A stretch of DNA of 64,000 nucleotides from JASSUD01 sp031963415 (GCA_031963415.1 JASSUI010000001.1:930001-994000); one strand, 5' to 3'; positions 41,701 to 51,015 are shown, numbered from the stretch's first letter. Numbers and translations are program-made. The notes: generated from the letters alone by a model not told the origin.

Positions 41701-43272
41701 ATGTATGGTGATGGCGGAGTATTAACAATAACATCGACAGAACTACCATTTCGGCTTCCTGCCGATTATCAGCCTCCAGAAGAAAAATCTGTCCCGCAAA
41801 CACCAGCAGAAAGCCAAGAAGCTCATAACCCATCCGTGGACTGCACTGACGTATCTTCTGATTGGGAGTGTGTGCATGTTGAAAAAGGGTTAATGGGAAA
41901 TGCAATATTCAGTACACCGCTTACTGTGGCGATTCACCAAAAGACTGAACAAGAAAATCTCAGCCGTCCCAAAGACGAACCTCCTGTTTCCTTTCAATAC
42001 TTTATTGATGAGTTTGAAAAGGTATTGAAAGAGCAAGGCAAAGAAATTAATGATCTTTACCGTGAAATAAGCCAAGGCTTATGGGCCTCTTCAGAAGAGA
42101 AAACCATACGAAAGGGGCTTATTGAAGCGAGTCGAATTGTGTTTGACCTCGCGGAAAACATGGAGTGGCTTGACCAACAACTAAGAGAAGGGAAAAAAAC
42201 AGAGGGCGAAGTTCAAGCTGAACAACTGAAGCTTAAAAAAAAGCTTAAGGAAAGAATTGCCGCGCTGAATGAGAAAATTGACAATTGCACGACTGCTAAA
42301 TCTTCCTTTGCTAGTGTTTGGGATAGACGGTTAAATCATTTTACGTTCATACTTAATGCGGGATGCCAACTCTGCAAAGTTCCTGAAATAGGAAACCTTA
42401 TAACTGTTATCCTCACAGGCATTAGGACTGCAATACAAGAATATTCGGATGCGAAGAAAGAAAAGGCAGAAGGAGTCTCCGAGGAAAAAAGTAAAGAGGT
42501 ACCTATTGGAGAAGTTATCAAGAGTATAATTTCGCCGGTCAATGACTTTCTAGAAGAGAAAATAGATATGAGTGGAATGCCTACATCTGGGCCAATAAAT
42601 GCTCTTTCGCAGAATGTGACTAGCTTAATAACTGCCAGTGAGCACTCTAACCAAAAAATAGATGTCTTAGTCAGTCAGCAGGCTGAAGCAAATAAACAGC
42701 AGAAAGAGTTAAGTGCCGACATTAAAGCTCTTGTGGCAACAGCTCAAAAGCTGCTCCCTCGCAATGCCTCCAGTGATTCGCTCTCCTCGGCTAATGATTC
42801 GGGGGTAGAGGTGAATGGAGCTATGTCTAATGCTCATGGAATGTTACGCGCTGATTTAATGAAAGAGTTTAAGACTATATTAAAACAATGTACCAGTGAT
42901 TTAGTAAAGGGTCTTGAAAAAGACAAATTGAACGAAAAAATAGATGATGATGATGATGAAATTTTCTTAGAAAAAGATCAAGTCATAGATATTTTTACAT
43001 GGCTAACCGATAAGAAAATAAGTAAGGATCAAAAGATTCTCAATATTTTATCCAATGAGTTATTGAAGCAAAAGTTTGGCCTATTGAAGCCGCAAAGAGA
43101 TTCCATTCTTTGGCGCTTGACCGAAAATGGAATCTTAAAATATTGGGAGCTTTTGCCACAACTAAAAGCGCAATATAAATTGGATGGTTATAAAGAAAAA
43201 GCGGACAGCAAGATCAATGAAAGAATTATGCATATCATTGACCCATCCAGCAAACAATCTTTTTTTGCTTAA
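41701..43272 (+). CDS. Large coiled-coil protein of unknown function, effector-like
   Basis: 523 residues from ATG 41701 with AAGGAG 7 nt upstream. A Pro-rich, disordered N-terminus (about 1-60) is followed by long helical coiled-coil regions (about 100-200 and 270-340), a short hydrophobic patch (PEIGNLITVILTGI), an acidic DDDD run (about 418-422) and a compact helical C-terminus. There is no signal peptide, and I recognise no family. Size, modular disorder and neighbours suggest a secreted or host-interacting protein, but this is inference. Confidence 0.55.
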   Translation: MYGDGGVLTITSTELPFRLPADYQPPEEKSVPQTPAESQEAHNPSVDCTDVSSDWECVHVEKGLMGNAIFSTPLTVAIHQKTEQENLSRPKDEPPVSFQYFIDEFEKVLKEQGKEINDLYREISQGLWASSEEKTIRKGLIEASRIVFDLAENMEWLDQQLREGKKTEGEVQAEQLKLKKKLKERIAALNEKIDNCTTAKSSFASVWDRRLNHFTFILNAGCQLCKVPEIGNLITVILTGIRTAIQEYSDAKKEKAEGVSEEKSKEVPIGEVIKSIISPVNDFLEEKIDMSGMPTSGPINALSQNVTSLITASEHSNQKIDVLVSQQAEANKQQKELSADIKALVATAQKLLPRNASSDSLSSANDSGVEVNGAMSNAHGMLRADLMKEFKTILKQCTSDLVKGLEKDKLNEKIDDDDDEIFLEKDQVIDIFTWLTDKKISKDQKILNILSNELLKQKFGLLKPQRDSILWRLTENGILKYWELLPQLKAQYKLDGYKEKADSKINERIMHIIDPSSKQSFFA

Positions 43273-43310
43273 AACAGATAAAAATTACCAGTTAAAAAGC
43301 AAAAAAATAT

Positions 43311-43344
43311 AAAGCGCTGTTCACATACAGCGCTTTATTGCTTT
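43311..43344 (+). terminator. Rho-independent terminator
   Basis: AAAGCGCTGT (43311-43320) pairs with ACAGCGCTTT (43327-43336) across a short loop and is followed by ATTGCTTTT. It lies 39 nt after the stop of the 523-residue gene. Confidence 0.75.
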
Positions 43345-43440
43345 TAAAAGCAAAGATTCCTTTAACTCACCTAGTCTAAAAAGAATTTCATCGCGTATTT
43401 TTCAAATAATCTTACGGTTGTGTATACATAGTTAGTACAA

Positions 43441-43610
43441 TCAATCACTTACCGTTTCAATTTTGTTATCCCGTACCGTATCTTCATCGCAGTTCAGAGG
43501 ATATGCGCTGCGAATTCCCCAAGCGTAAAAAATCAACGATAAGACCGATACCGTGAATATATCCTAGCCAAAGAGAATCTTACCGCCAAACTGCTTAGGG
43601 CCACGATAAG
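43441..43610 (-). pseudogene. Duplicated, decayed 3' end of the amino-acid permease gene
   Basis: On the minus strand this stretch parallels the last 170 bp of the permease at 44905 (for example GGATATGCGCT, CCCCAAGC, and TGAATATATCC at equal spacing) but with many substitutions and small gaps. No open frame remains. It sits directly after the LRR gene, so that gene now separates the fragment from the intact permease. Confidence 0.7.
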
Positions 43611-44675
43611 CTACCATCCGATGCCAAACTGGCAATCAATAACTTTGAGATGTTTATTTAACATCCCTTCAAATTCAGATTTATTTTTAAGTAAACCGCA
43701 ACGTTTTAAATATAGCATATTTATTGAGGTGGATTTTAATATTTCTCGCACATCATCGGCCTTTAGCAAAAATAGCGGCATTAATTCATCTTTAAGATTA
43801 TAAAAATCTATAGGTGACGATTTTATTGAGGATGTTATTATTTCTGTACATTCACGAATATCTATGGAGGTAGATAGCAATATATTTATCAACTTATCAC
43901 CATCTATAGGTGAAGATTTTAATGTTGCCATTACATCATCGAGCCGACGATCATAAAGCTTATTGCCTGATAAATCTACAAAACTTACAAATGTTTTGCT
44001 TAAATTTTCTAAAATAAGCTTTATACTAAGCTTATCAATATTATTATTTTCCAAAGATAAAATTTTAATATTTTTCGGTAAATTTTGCGTTAAATGTAAT
44101 GCCCCTTCATTTCCAAGGCTGGCATCATCTATTGAAAGAAGATCGATATCCATATTTTTTAAATATCTGGATAAAGTCTCTACCTTTTCTTTATCAATTG
44201 GGTCTCCTACTAGAGAAAAAATGCCTATTTTTTTGTTAAATATTTTTTGCACCAAGGGTTCAATATGATCTGTGCTAAATGAATTTCTATCAAATATTAA
44301 ATATGGAATTTCAAGTATCTCTAAATTCTCATTTAAAATTGATAGCAACCTCTCCATGAATTCAGATTTATTATGCACAGACCTATTATCAACTTGGATA
44401 GCTAACGATTTTAAGTCTTTTCTACCACGCAGCGCATTAAATACTGCATTAAATATAATATAGGGTCGCTCTTCATTTTTATAATATTTATCTGATAGAT
44501 TAATACAAAAATGTTGTTTTCCTGCAAGCACAGCATTAATTCTAGCCTGAGTTTCAGCTACGGAAAGGTCTTCGTAATATGCAACTTGCCTAATTTCACT
44601 TCTACATTTGCCCCCCTCTTCTTTCGCTGTCCGCGTAATTTGATTTTCTAGCTCATTTTCCATTTTTTTACTCAT
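43611..44675 (-). CDS. Leucine-rich-repeat protein, candidate effector
   Basis: 354 residues from ATG 44675. After a polar N-terminus come irregular LRR units of ribonuclease-inhibitor type, for example LKSLAIQVDNRSV, LEILEIPYLIFD, IDLLSIDDASLGNEGALHL, IKILSLENNNIDK and VSFVDLSGNKLYDRRLDDV. The C-terminal part has repeated SSPIDxxxLxxxL units. No signal peptide is present. The gene is very AT-rich compared with the permease next to it, a sign of separate origin. LRR proteins bind proteins and are frequent among effectors of intracellular bacteria. Confidence 0.65.
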   Translation of the reverse strand: MSKKMENELENQITRTAKEEGGKCRSEIRQVAYYEDLSVAETQARINAVLAGKQHFCINLSDKYYKNEERPYIIFNAVFNALRGRKDLKSLAIQVDNRSVHNKSEFMERLLSILNENLEILEIPYLIFDRNSFSTDHIEPLVQKIFNKKIGIFSLVGDPIDKEKVETLSRYLKNMDIDLLSIDDASLGNEGALHLTQNLPKNIKILSLENNNIDKLSIKLILENLSKTFVSFVDLSGNKLYDRRLDDVMATLKSSPIDGDKLINILLSTSIDIRECTEIITSSIKSSPIDFYNLKDELMPLFLLKADDVREILKSTSINMLYLKRCGLLKNKSEFEGMLNKHLKVIDCQFGIGW

Positions 44676-44904
44676 TCTATGAATTAATTATTAGAGACTC
44701 TGACGAGAGATATTAATAATAATTTATTTGATTGACTTTATTAGCGTCACTAGGGAATATAGTGTAGCTCAGATAATAAAAGCTACGGTCTCGCGATATA
44801 TTAAAAAGAAAAAATATCTAAAAGATGCTTAGCTTACTAAGCGTGCTTTAAAACGGTACCTTATTGCGCATCGTTATCACATACCTGGCATGTAGCTAGC
44901 GCAC

Positions 44905-46506
44905 TCAATAGCTTACCGTCTTGTCGTCGTTATGGCCGCACAGCGCCCCATCTAGACTTATAGGATATGCGCTTCGCATACCCCAAGCATAGAAAACCAG
45001 CGATAAGATCATCACTGTGAATATATCCCACCCAAAAGGAATCATATTTTTACCGCCGAACTCTGTGCTACCGCAATAAGAGACTAAAGCCATGATAGGC
45101 AAATAAGCCATTAACCATGCTGCACTCTTAATTGCAGCGCCCCACTGATGATTGGCATGATTATCTTTAGCCTGATAGTAAAAATAAAAAGGCAGCGCAA
45201 TCACGATCAGCACAATAATTTTTCCGGTTAACGGCCAATGCGCACCGTACAAAATTAACGAAGCAAAAATAAAAGCGCATGGCGCAATCAATCGCATACC
45301 AGGAATACGCAGCGGCCATTTAAGTTCCGGTACGGAACGACGCAACGCCATGAGGCTAATTGGCCCGGTGAGGTAAGAGATAACCGTCATCACAGAAATA
45401 ACCGTAGCCAGTGAGCTCCAACCCCGAAAGAAAAACATAAAAAGAAATGCCACGCCAAGATTGAGCCACATCGCCGGACGCGGTACGCCATAGATGGGAT
45501 GGACTCGGCCAAAAATCCTTGGCAGTGTATGGTTGCGCTCCAACGCATAAATCATGCGTGAGGTCGTCGCCATATAAATAATGCCTGTCCCACTTGGGCT
45601 GGCAAAGGCATCAAGGTATAACAACATCGCCAGCCAGTTTAAATTCAAGGCAATGGCAAGTTGCGCAAAGGGCGAGCTGAACTCTAGGTTATGCCATCCT
45701 TTTTGCAAGTCGGACGGAGAAACTGCGCTAATAAAAGCAACTTGCAAGAGTAGATAAATAACGAGTGAGATCAAAATTGAGCCAATGACAGAAAATGGCA
45801 CATTTCGTTCAGGATGCTTTGCTTCACCAGCAAGATTTATCGGGCTTTGAAAACCATTAAAACTCATCACAATCCCGCTGGTTGCTAATGCCGTTAAAAC
45901 CGCTGACCAGCCATACGGGGCAAAATTATGTGCGCGATAAACGTCTAGATGGGTTGAATGAAAGCTACTGACGATCAGCGCAATAGCCGTAATGAGTGGA
46001 ACTACAAATTTAAAAACCGTGATCCCGAAATTCGCTCGTAGTAAAGCTTTCGCTCCCCAGTAATTCAACAGAAAATAGAAAATAATCAACAAGCCTGAGA
46101 GCACTAAGCCGCTCAATTGCAGGGAGCCATCCACGTATAAATTTCGTGTCCACTCCCAAGGCCACGAACTCATATACTGAATCGACGCCTCCGCTTCAAT
46201 CGGAATCACGGAAACAATCGCAATCCAATTCGCCCAAGCACTAATAAACCCTGTCAGTGGGCCGTGTGAGTAATAAGCGTAACGCACCATGCCGCCAGAC
46301 TCTGGAAACATCGCACCTAGTTCTGCGTAGGTTAGTGCAATCATCAAAATCACAAGCGCACCGATGAGCCATGCCACAAGCGCGGCTGGCCCTGCAATTT
46401 TTGCGGCTCTCCATGCACCAAAAAGCCATCCTGAGCCAAGAATAGAACCTAAGCCTGTTAGCACTAACGAAGTCAGGCCAATATGTCTTTTAATGACCTT
46501 ATCCAT
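44905..46506 (-). CDS. APC-superfamily amino-acid permease
   Basis: 533 residues from ATG 46506 with about 12-14 transmembrane helices. The N-terminal glycine-rich motif GLGSILGSGWLFG and the following EAEASIQY, FNGFQSPINLAGEAKHPERN and ASPSGTGIIYMATTSRM segments are typical of APC transporters, closest in pattern to aspartate/glutamate:proton symporters. It would import amino acids, useful to a nutrient-dependent symbiont. It is intact. Its 3' end has a decayed duplicate at 43441. The substrate is inferred from family resemblance only. Confidence 0.85.
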   Translation of the reverse strand: MDKVIKRHIGLTSLVLTGLGSILGSGWLFGAWRAAKIAGPAALVAWLIGALVILMIALTYAELGAMFPESGGMVRYAYYSHGPLTGFISAWANWIAIVSVIPIEAEASIQYMSSWPWEWTRNLYVDGSLQLSGLVLSGLLIIFYFLLNYWGAKALLRANFGITVFKFVVPLITAIALIVSSFHSTHLDVYRAHNFAPYGWSAVLTALATSGIVMSFNGFQSPINLAGEAKHPERNVPFSVIGSILISLVIYLLLQVAFISAVSPSDLQKGWHNLEFSSPFAQLAIALNLNWLAMLLYLDAFASPSGTGIIYMATTSRMIYALERNHTLPRIFGRVHPIYGVPRPAMWLNLGVAFLFMFFFRGWSSLATVISVMTVISYLTGPISLMALRRSVPELKWPLRIPGMRLIAPCAFIFASLILYGAHWPLTGKIIVLIVIALPFYFYYQAKDNHANHQWGAAIKSAAWLMAYLPIMALVSYCGSTEFGGKNMIPFGWDIFTVMILSLVFYAWGMRSAYPISLDGALCGHNDDKTVSY

Positions 46507-46797
46507 GAGTAACCCCCCATGAAAATATCCCTGGTTTTAATAACTGGGTGGTGAGATAACCCACAGAAAAAAGAGCAGAAACAAAAGAGACAGCACAACA
46601 CGCAGAAACATAGAAATCGAACCCTTCAACGAGACGCCAAGCTGGCTCAGCAAGAATGGCAAAGATCTGCCGTAAATTTGCGATTATCATCATGGTGAAA
46701 ATTTGAGTAGTAGAAGGCCGCGCCAGGCTGATGTACCAACCTGGCGGGGGAAAGATGGGCATCTCATCGGTTGATCAAGCCGTGAGACCTCTCTTTC

Positions 46798-46817
46798 GCA
46801 TCGCTCATGAGCGATGC
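46798..46817. repeat. 20-bp perfect palindrome
   Basis: GCATCGCTCATGAGCGATGC lies 30 nt beyond the stop of the minus-strand gene at 46847. It may be a terminator stem for that gene or a protein-binding site. There is no T-run on either side. Confidence 0.4.
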
Positions 46818-46846
46818 TAGGCGGCGGGGTACCGCTTAAGTCTACG

Positions 46847-48085
46847 TTAAGCCACTAAGCTCAGCTTAGATTTTTCTTGTTCATTCGCTGATTTAGGCTG
46901 TCCTTCTCTGGTCTTATCTTTTTTCAAGATTTCAACTTCATTAGCTAGCTCGTTGATTTTTTCAAACTGAGCCTTCACCATTGCTTGTAAATCCGCAATG
47001 GTTTGACTCTGTGCATTACTTCTATCTTGCATCTGTTGATTCATCTGTTGCGTCGCTTGATTGACGTAAGTAGTAACTTGATTAACGATGTTGTTATCCA
47101 TAGTGCCTTCTGCTTGTTGAATTTGAGTAAGTAAGCTTTTGCTCTCTCTTTGTATGTTTTTCAGGGGAGCGCGATAGGTATCCCATTTCTCTTGCTTAAC
47201 CTGAGAAGCACGTCCCTGTTTCGTATACCAAAGCCGGAAACCACCCAAAACAGCACAGGCTATCAAGCCAATGACGGCAGAAGTAGTGGCGGACAGTACC
47301 GTAAACGTTACGGCTGTAGCCAAACAACCTCCTACCACGCTCCATAAGGCGGTGCTTACGCCTAAACGAAACTCGGCTTTTTTGACATCAGGGGCTTGGG
47401 ATTGACAGAGGTTAGTGCTAAAAGTGGTTAGGTCTGAGAGCAAAGTATTGAGTGCTATTACTGCTGAACGTAGACCTTTTAAATTTTTTTGATCTTGCGC
47501 TTCAATAAAGGCCGTTTTGATCTCTCCAAGCCGTGTTTTGAACTCTCCACCAGGCTCTTCGAGTCGGTCTATATCTTCCTCTTTGATTAACGAGAACGAT
47601 AAACGCCAGATAAAACGCTCAATGGAGCCGAACTGATTTTTTAATTCCTCGACTTTTTGCGTAATATCTTCTGGAATAGATATCGCCTTTATAGAAAAAG
47701 GGGGTAGGCTCACCGTCTCCCAAGATGTAAACGTCCCCGTTTTTTCCAAACAAGAAGCTTTAGCCACCACTAAGGCTTGGCTTAATTCTGCTGGTGTGAC
47801 GAGACGCCTAACCTTGAGTTGTAGGGGCACTTTTGGTTTAGGCTGAGTGAGCGCGACCTCTTTTAAAAGTATGGGTTCTTTCTCGCTCTGAGTCGAAGAT
47901 ACCCCCCATTCTTCCGTGGATGCTTGGGAAGGTTTTGAGATTTGCGTAAGGCCATCCTGATTAGGCGGAAAACGCTCAATGTGAACGTATTCCGCTAATT
48001 CCTCTGATCTATCGTTTTTATCAGCTAGCGCTACCTTTTCGTTTAGACGATAAGGGGCCGCTGCTGATGCAGCTAAAGTTTGCAT
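46847..48085 (-). CDS. Effector-like protein with membrane hairpin and coiled coils
   Basis: 412 residues from ATG 48085 (GAGAGG 6 nt upstream). A disordered N-terminus (about 1-130) is followed by a helical domain (about 140-245), two adjacent hydrophobic segments (ALWSVVGGCLATAVTFTVLS and SAVIGLIACAVLGGFRLWY), then coiled coils rich in Gln and Asn (about 320-395). The architecture, a membrane hairpin flanked by coiled coils and without a signal peptide, resembles inclusion-membrane or secreted effectors of intracellular bacteria. No sequence family is recognised. A short ORF lies just upstream. Confidence 0.55.
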   Translation of the reverse strand: MQTLAASAAAPYRLNEKVALADKNDRSEELAEYVHIERFPPNQDGLTQISKPSQASTEEWGVSSTQSEKEPILLKEVALTQPKPKVPLQLKVRRLVTPAELSQALVVAKASCLEKTGTFTSWETVSLPPFSIKAISIPEDITQKVEELKNQFGSIERFIWRLSFSLIKEEDIDRLEEPGGEFKTRLGEIKTAFIEAQDQKNLKGLRSAVIALNTLLSDLTTFSTNLCQSQAPDVKKAEFRLGVSTALWSVVGGCLATAVTFTVLSATTSAVIGLIACAVLGGFRLWYTKQGRASQVKQEKWDTYRAPLKNIQRESKSLLTQIQQAEGTMDNNIVNQVTTYVNQATQQMNQQMQDRSNAQSQTIADLQAMVKAQFEKINELANEVEILKKDKTREGQPKSANEQEKSKLSLVA

Positions 48086-48096
48086 GGCAGCCTCTC

Positions 48097-48333
48097 TTAA
48101 CGTTGAGATAAAGCAAGGTTAGAAGAAGGCTGAGGCGTTTGACTTAACGCTTCTGGTGGGAGATAGCTTTTAGATGCAACACGCTTATATAGCGCGGGAA
48201 AGAAGTGAGAAATATGTTGAGAATGCCCCACAATAGCAGAATGCTTTGCAGGGCACTCTTTACTACTAGCTGAAATTTTGGGGAATAAAGAAGAATTATG
48301 CGGAGGGTCTGGAATAGAACTTTGATAATACAT
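48097..48333 (-). CDS. Short Ser/Pro-rich ORF upstream of the effector-like gene
   Basis: 78 residues from ATG 48333, which has GGAG 6 nt upstream; an in-frame ATG at 48345 is also possible. The composition is rich in Ser, Pro, His and Gln, probably disordered. It ends 12 nt before the 412-residue gene and may be co-transcribed with it. It could also be a decayed N-terminal piece of a similar protein. No family recognised. Confidence 0.35.
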   Translation of the reverse strand: MYYQSSIPDPPHNSSLFPKISASSKECPAKHSAIVGHSQHISHFFPALYKRVASKSYLPPEALSQTPQPSSNLALSQR

Positions 48334-48383
48334 GTTTGGCTCCATTTGCGGTTTTTACCCACCACCCCTAATGCTAAATAAGG

Positions 48384-48544
48384 GTGGCGACCGAAACGGA
48401 AGTTAGCATACCGATGGAGCACCGGCGAGCCTTGCGGCTCCTCCCGCTCGACCGCCAAAAAAGCTCGGCACAGCGAAGAAAAGCCGCATTAGATGCAACT
48501 CAGCGGCTTTTTGCCGCTCCATTCGGAATGCTAATTCCGGCCAC
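48384..48544. repeat. 161-bp palindromic repeat element, copy 1
   Basis: The ends form a long imperfect inverted repeat: GTGGC then CGGAAGTTAGCAT then CCGATGGAGC on the left, and GCTCCATTCGG, ATGCTAATTCCG and GCCAC on the right. The interior has further hairpins (GGAGC/GCTCC, GCCGC/GCGGC). A second copy at 48835 has the same length. It looks like a MITE-like element or a strongly structured RNA. No protein is expected. Confidence 0.75.
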
Positions 48545-48834
48545 TGTTGTATCCAGCGACATTTGGAATATTAACTATTTCTTAATCATTGTCAAATTTG
48601 ATCATAAGAATCACCTGAAAACCTTAGATATACTAACCTCAGCTCGGGATAAGAGATGAAGTTATACTACGAATGTCTTCTTGATATAAAACAACGTGAT
48701 TCTAAGGAGTACTTGAAAACAATACGTAACAAGGAGGGAGAGAAAGAAAAAAAGGAGGGGCACAACTAAGGTATAGGTGCAGTTATTGCTCAGATCAATG
48801 CCTTGCCACGCTGCCATAAATACTACTAGAAAGG

Positions 48835-48995
48835 GTGGCAGCCAAAACGGAAGTTAGCATACCGATGGAGCACCGGCGAGCCTTGCGGCTCCTCCCGCTC
48901 GGCCGCCATAGAAAGGCTTGCCAAAGCGAAAAAAGCCGCATCAAATGCAACCCTGCGGCTTTTTGCCGCTCCATTCGGAATGCTAATCCGGCCAC
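48835..48995. repeat. 161-bp palindromic repeat element, copy 2
   Basis: Direct repeat of 48384-48544 with the same inverted ends and scattered substitutions, mostly in the interior. The two copies lie 290 bp apart in the same orientation. The flanking CCACCC/GGGTGG and GCTGCC/GGCAGC dyads at the left borders differ between copies, so the element boundary is near GTGGC. Confidence 0.75.
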
Positions 48996-49100
48996 TACTG
49001 TATTCAGTGGCATTTCCAATATTAATTATTTTTTTACTGCTGTCAAATCTTTATATGATTAAAAAAGGTCGCTAGCAATCCTTGCTAAAGAAATAGAACT

Positions 49101-49565
49101 TCAACTTCCTTTGCTAATTGATATTGCAATAGACGCAGTTTCTACTGAAACAACTTCTGTGTCAGGCGTTGCACATAGCATTTTTTTCAAACGCTTTTTC
49201 AGTCGCTTTGATGTTCTTGGCACTTCCCAAATATCGTGCATCATCTTTCGGCTAGGATAAAAGGTTTTTAAGAAAATAATATTGGGTGGCTCCTCTAAAA
49301 ACGGCACTTCATAGAGATATGGCTTTGTATCTACCTTCATAGCAATAACAGCTATTTTATGGTCAGGATGCCTTTGTTGATTGGCCTCTACCGTAGGGAC
49401 AATATCGTTCGCTGCAAGCACAGAGATGACGGAGAAAAAATTAAGACCATATTCCTCTTCTTTTACTTTGTTCTTGTTAGCCAAAAATTTAAAGACCTGT
49501 CCCTTTATTTTGACTAAAACGATATCGTTCTCAGTAGATACGGCAGGAGAACCGAAATCATCCAT
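49101..49565 (-). CDS. Small protein with a PSRK motif, possible RelE/DUF4258-like toxin
   Basis: 154 residues from ATG 49565, with AGGGGGG 6-7 nt upstream. The middle reads KIAVIAMKVDTKPYLYEVPF followed by NIIFLKTFYPSRKMMHDIW. The last phrase resembles the end of small toxin-like proteins (TxxPSRK). The N-terminal VLVKIKGQVFKFLANKNKV may be a beta sheet. The tail is basic (KRLKKRLKKML). The IS4-family element inserted 11 bp upstream of the start, so its native promoter is cut off. No partner antitoxin is adjacent. Function is uncertain. Confidence 0.45.
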   Translation of the reverse strand: MDDFGSPAVSTENDIVLVKIKGQVFKFLANKNKVKEEEYGLNFFSVISVLAANDIVPTVEANQQRHPDHKIAVIAMKVDTKPYLYEVPFLEEPPNIIFLKTFYPSRKMMHDIWEVPRTSKRLKKRLKKMLCATPDTEVVSVETASIAISISKGS

Positions 49566-49575
49566 TACATCCCCC

Positions 49576-49584
49576 CTATTAGAA
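49576..49584. repeat. 9-bp target-site duplication, left copy
   Basis: CTATTAGAA directly outside the left end of the IS4-family element. The identical sequence lies outside the right end (51007-51015). Length and identity indicate a simple, fairly recent insertion. Confidence 0.9.
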
Positions 49585-51006
49585 CTTGTCCTTACCCACA
49601 TTTAGCGAGATGAAAGCCGATGAGAATTTGTTGTAAATCTTTCCAGCCACGCCAAAGTGTTTGCCAACCAGGTTTGGAATCGGATTTTCTGGCGATAAAT
49701 CCCCCCATTTTTGCCAATTCCAGTCGAAACTGGGAGGTGCTTAATTGATGCGGCGCAACGCCAGCGCGCTTAGCCAAAACAACGCAGGCATCGTGATCAA
49801 ATACCTGGCACGCCAATAGATCAGGCTGATCATCCGCTACCTTGCTGGTCTGCAGCAGTCGAGCAGCGATAATACCGGTGAATCCTAATAGCGCCTTGAG
49901 CCTATGAGCGCTCTTCAGCTGTGCCGCTTCGATTTTGCAGCCCGTTTTCAAGCATTTGTGATATTCCTCTATAGTCCACCGTAGGCGGTACCAGTCTACG
50001 CATTGCATGGCTTCTTGTTTGCTGTGCACGGGCCAAGTTGCCAACAACACCCATTCAAGACCTTTTTGCGTTGCTTCCCAAACCCTAACCAATGAGGCTG
50101 CAAACGGCGCACGCGCTTTGGATGCTGGATCATTACGCGGCGGCTCAACTTGAATCGGCGACCATGCCAGATGCATATTCGCTGTTCGTGCAGCTTGACC
50201 CGGCCGGGCACGTAAGGGGAGTGCGAAATGAGCCTGGGCTGGCAGCTTTCTGGCGTGACTCATCAACCGACTCGTCAATCCATCCACTTCAATTCGCCTA
50301 TCAATAAATACACGAAGCAAACATTGCCATCCAGCCTGGATAGCCTGTTGCCAATACCCAAAAATATCACTGCCACGGTCTCCCACACTGATCCAACAGG
50401 TACCGCTTGGCGCTGGGCCAATCACCTGAATCGTATTGCCCCAAACTTCGGATTCTTTGTTTCGTCGTGCGTAGCGTTGATAACGGGTTTCATGCGTTTT
50501 ATAAGCAACTTGGCCACGACTCCATACTTGCTGATAGGCGACCCCCAACCAGTGCTGCTCAGGTGTCAAGGCCACGCAGGAATGTACCAATAGCCCCTTG
50601 CCACGGCCATTTCCAATTGGCCCTAAACCCTCCACTGCAGCGTGTCGAGTGTAATCCAGTTCCGTCGTATCCTGAACAAACAAAACCACTTCGTGCTCAC
50701 GCGCTATTTTTCTTACCCTATGCCAGTGCGGTGTTTGTAAAGCTTCGTGCGTGACTTGCTGATGCGATAACAACCGATACGCCGCTTTTAGATTACCCCA
50801 GTTCCCCGTTTGTTTCGGCAAGCCTAGGTCGGTTGACCCCGCCAGTGCTGCGCCCAATCGCAGTGCTCGACATCTCCTGCGAGCATCCCCAAGCTCAACT
50901 GACGACCATTGTTCCATCGCCCAATTTTCTGCTGACAGCATCGTGCAATCCTAAAAATGCAATCCTAAAGAACTCTAGCATCATTGAAAATGTGGGTAAG
51001 GACAAG
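49585..51006 (-). mobile_element. IS4-family insertion sequence (IS50-like), 1422 bp
   Basis: The ends are inverted repeats CTTGTCCTTACCCACATTT (49585-49603) and its complement ending at 51006. A 9-bp target duplication CTATTAGAA borders both sides. One transposase gene fills the element on the minus strand. The insertion lies just upstream of the PSRK-motif gene. Confidence 0.93.
49592..50941 (-). CDS. IS4-family (Tn5/IS50-like) transposase
   Basis: 449 residues. The N-terminal DNA-binding region (WGNLKAAYRLLSHQQV) resembles Tn5 transposase. The RNase-H-like core has D in VLFVQDTTELDY, D in ISVGDRGSDIFGYW and E in the YREK-type motif YRLRWTIEEYHKCLK. The reading frame is intact and spans nearly the full element, so it is probably an active copy. 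Confidence 0.93.
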   Translation of the reverse strand: MLSAENWAMEQWSSVELGDARRRCRALRLGAALAGSTDLGLPKQTGNWGNLKAAYRLLSHQQVTHEALQTPHWHRVRKIAREHEVVLFVQDTTELDYTRHAAVEGLGPIGNGRGKGLLVHSCVALTPEQHWLGVAYQQVWSRGQVAYKTHETRYQRYARRNKESEVWGNTIQVIGPAPSGTCWISVGDRGSDIFGYWQQAIQAGWQCLLRVFIDRRIEVDGLTSRLMSHARKLPAQAHFALPLRARPGQAARTANMHLAWSPIQVEPPRNDPASKARAPFAASLVRVWEATQKGLEWVLLATWPVHSKQEAMQCVDWYRLRWTIEEYHKCLKTGCKIEAAQLKSAHRLKALLGFTGIIAARLLQTSKVADDQPDLLACQVFDHDACVVLAKRAGVAPHQLSTSQFRLELAKMGGFIARKSDSKPGWQTLWRGWKDLQQILIGFHLAKCG

Positions 51007-51015
51007 CTATTAGAA
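51007..51015. repeat. 9-bp target-site duplication, right copy
   Basis: CTATTAGAA, identical to 49576-49584, directly outside the right end of the IS4-family element. Confidence 0.9.

Noticed and set aside
43621..44463. Plus-strand ORFs opposite the LRR gene
   Set aside because: Shadows of the AT-rich LRR gene, with compositions dominated by Ser, Leu, Phe and Asn and no family features.
46499..46762. Minus-strand ORF upstream of the permease
   Set aside because: Hydrophobic but without a clear start signal, and it overlaps the permease start; insufficient support.
48384..49062. ORFs of about 70-90 codons within the 161-bp repeats
   Set aside because: Both strands are open because of base composition; the element's inverted ends and hairpins explain the conservation better than coding.
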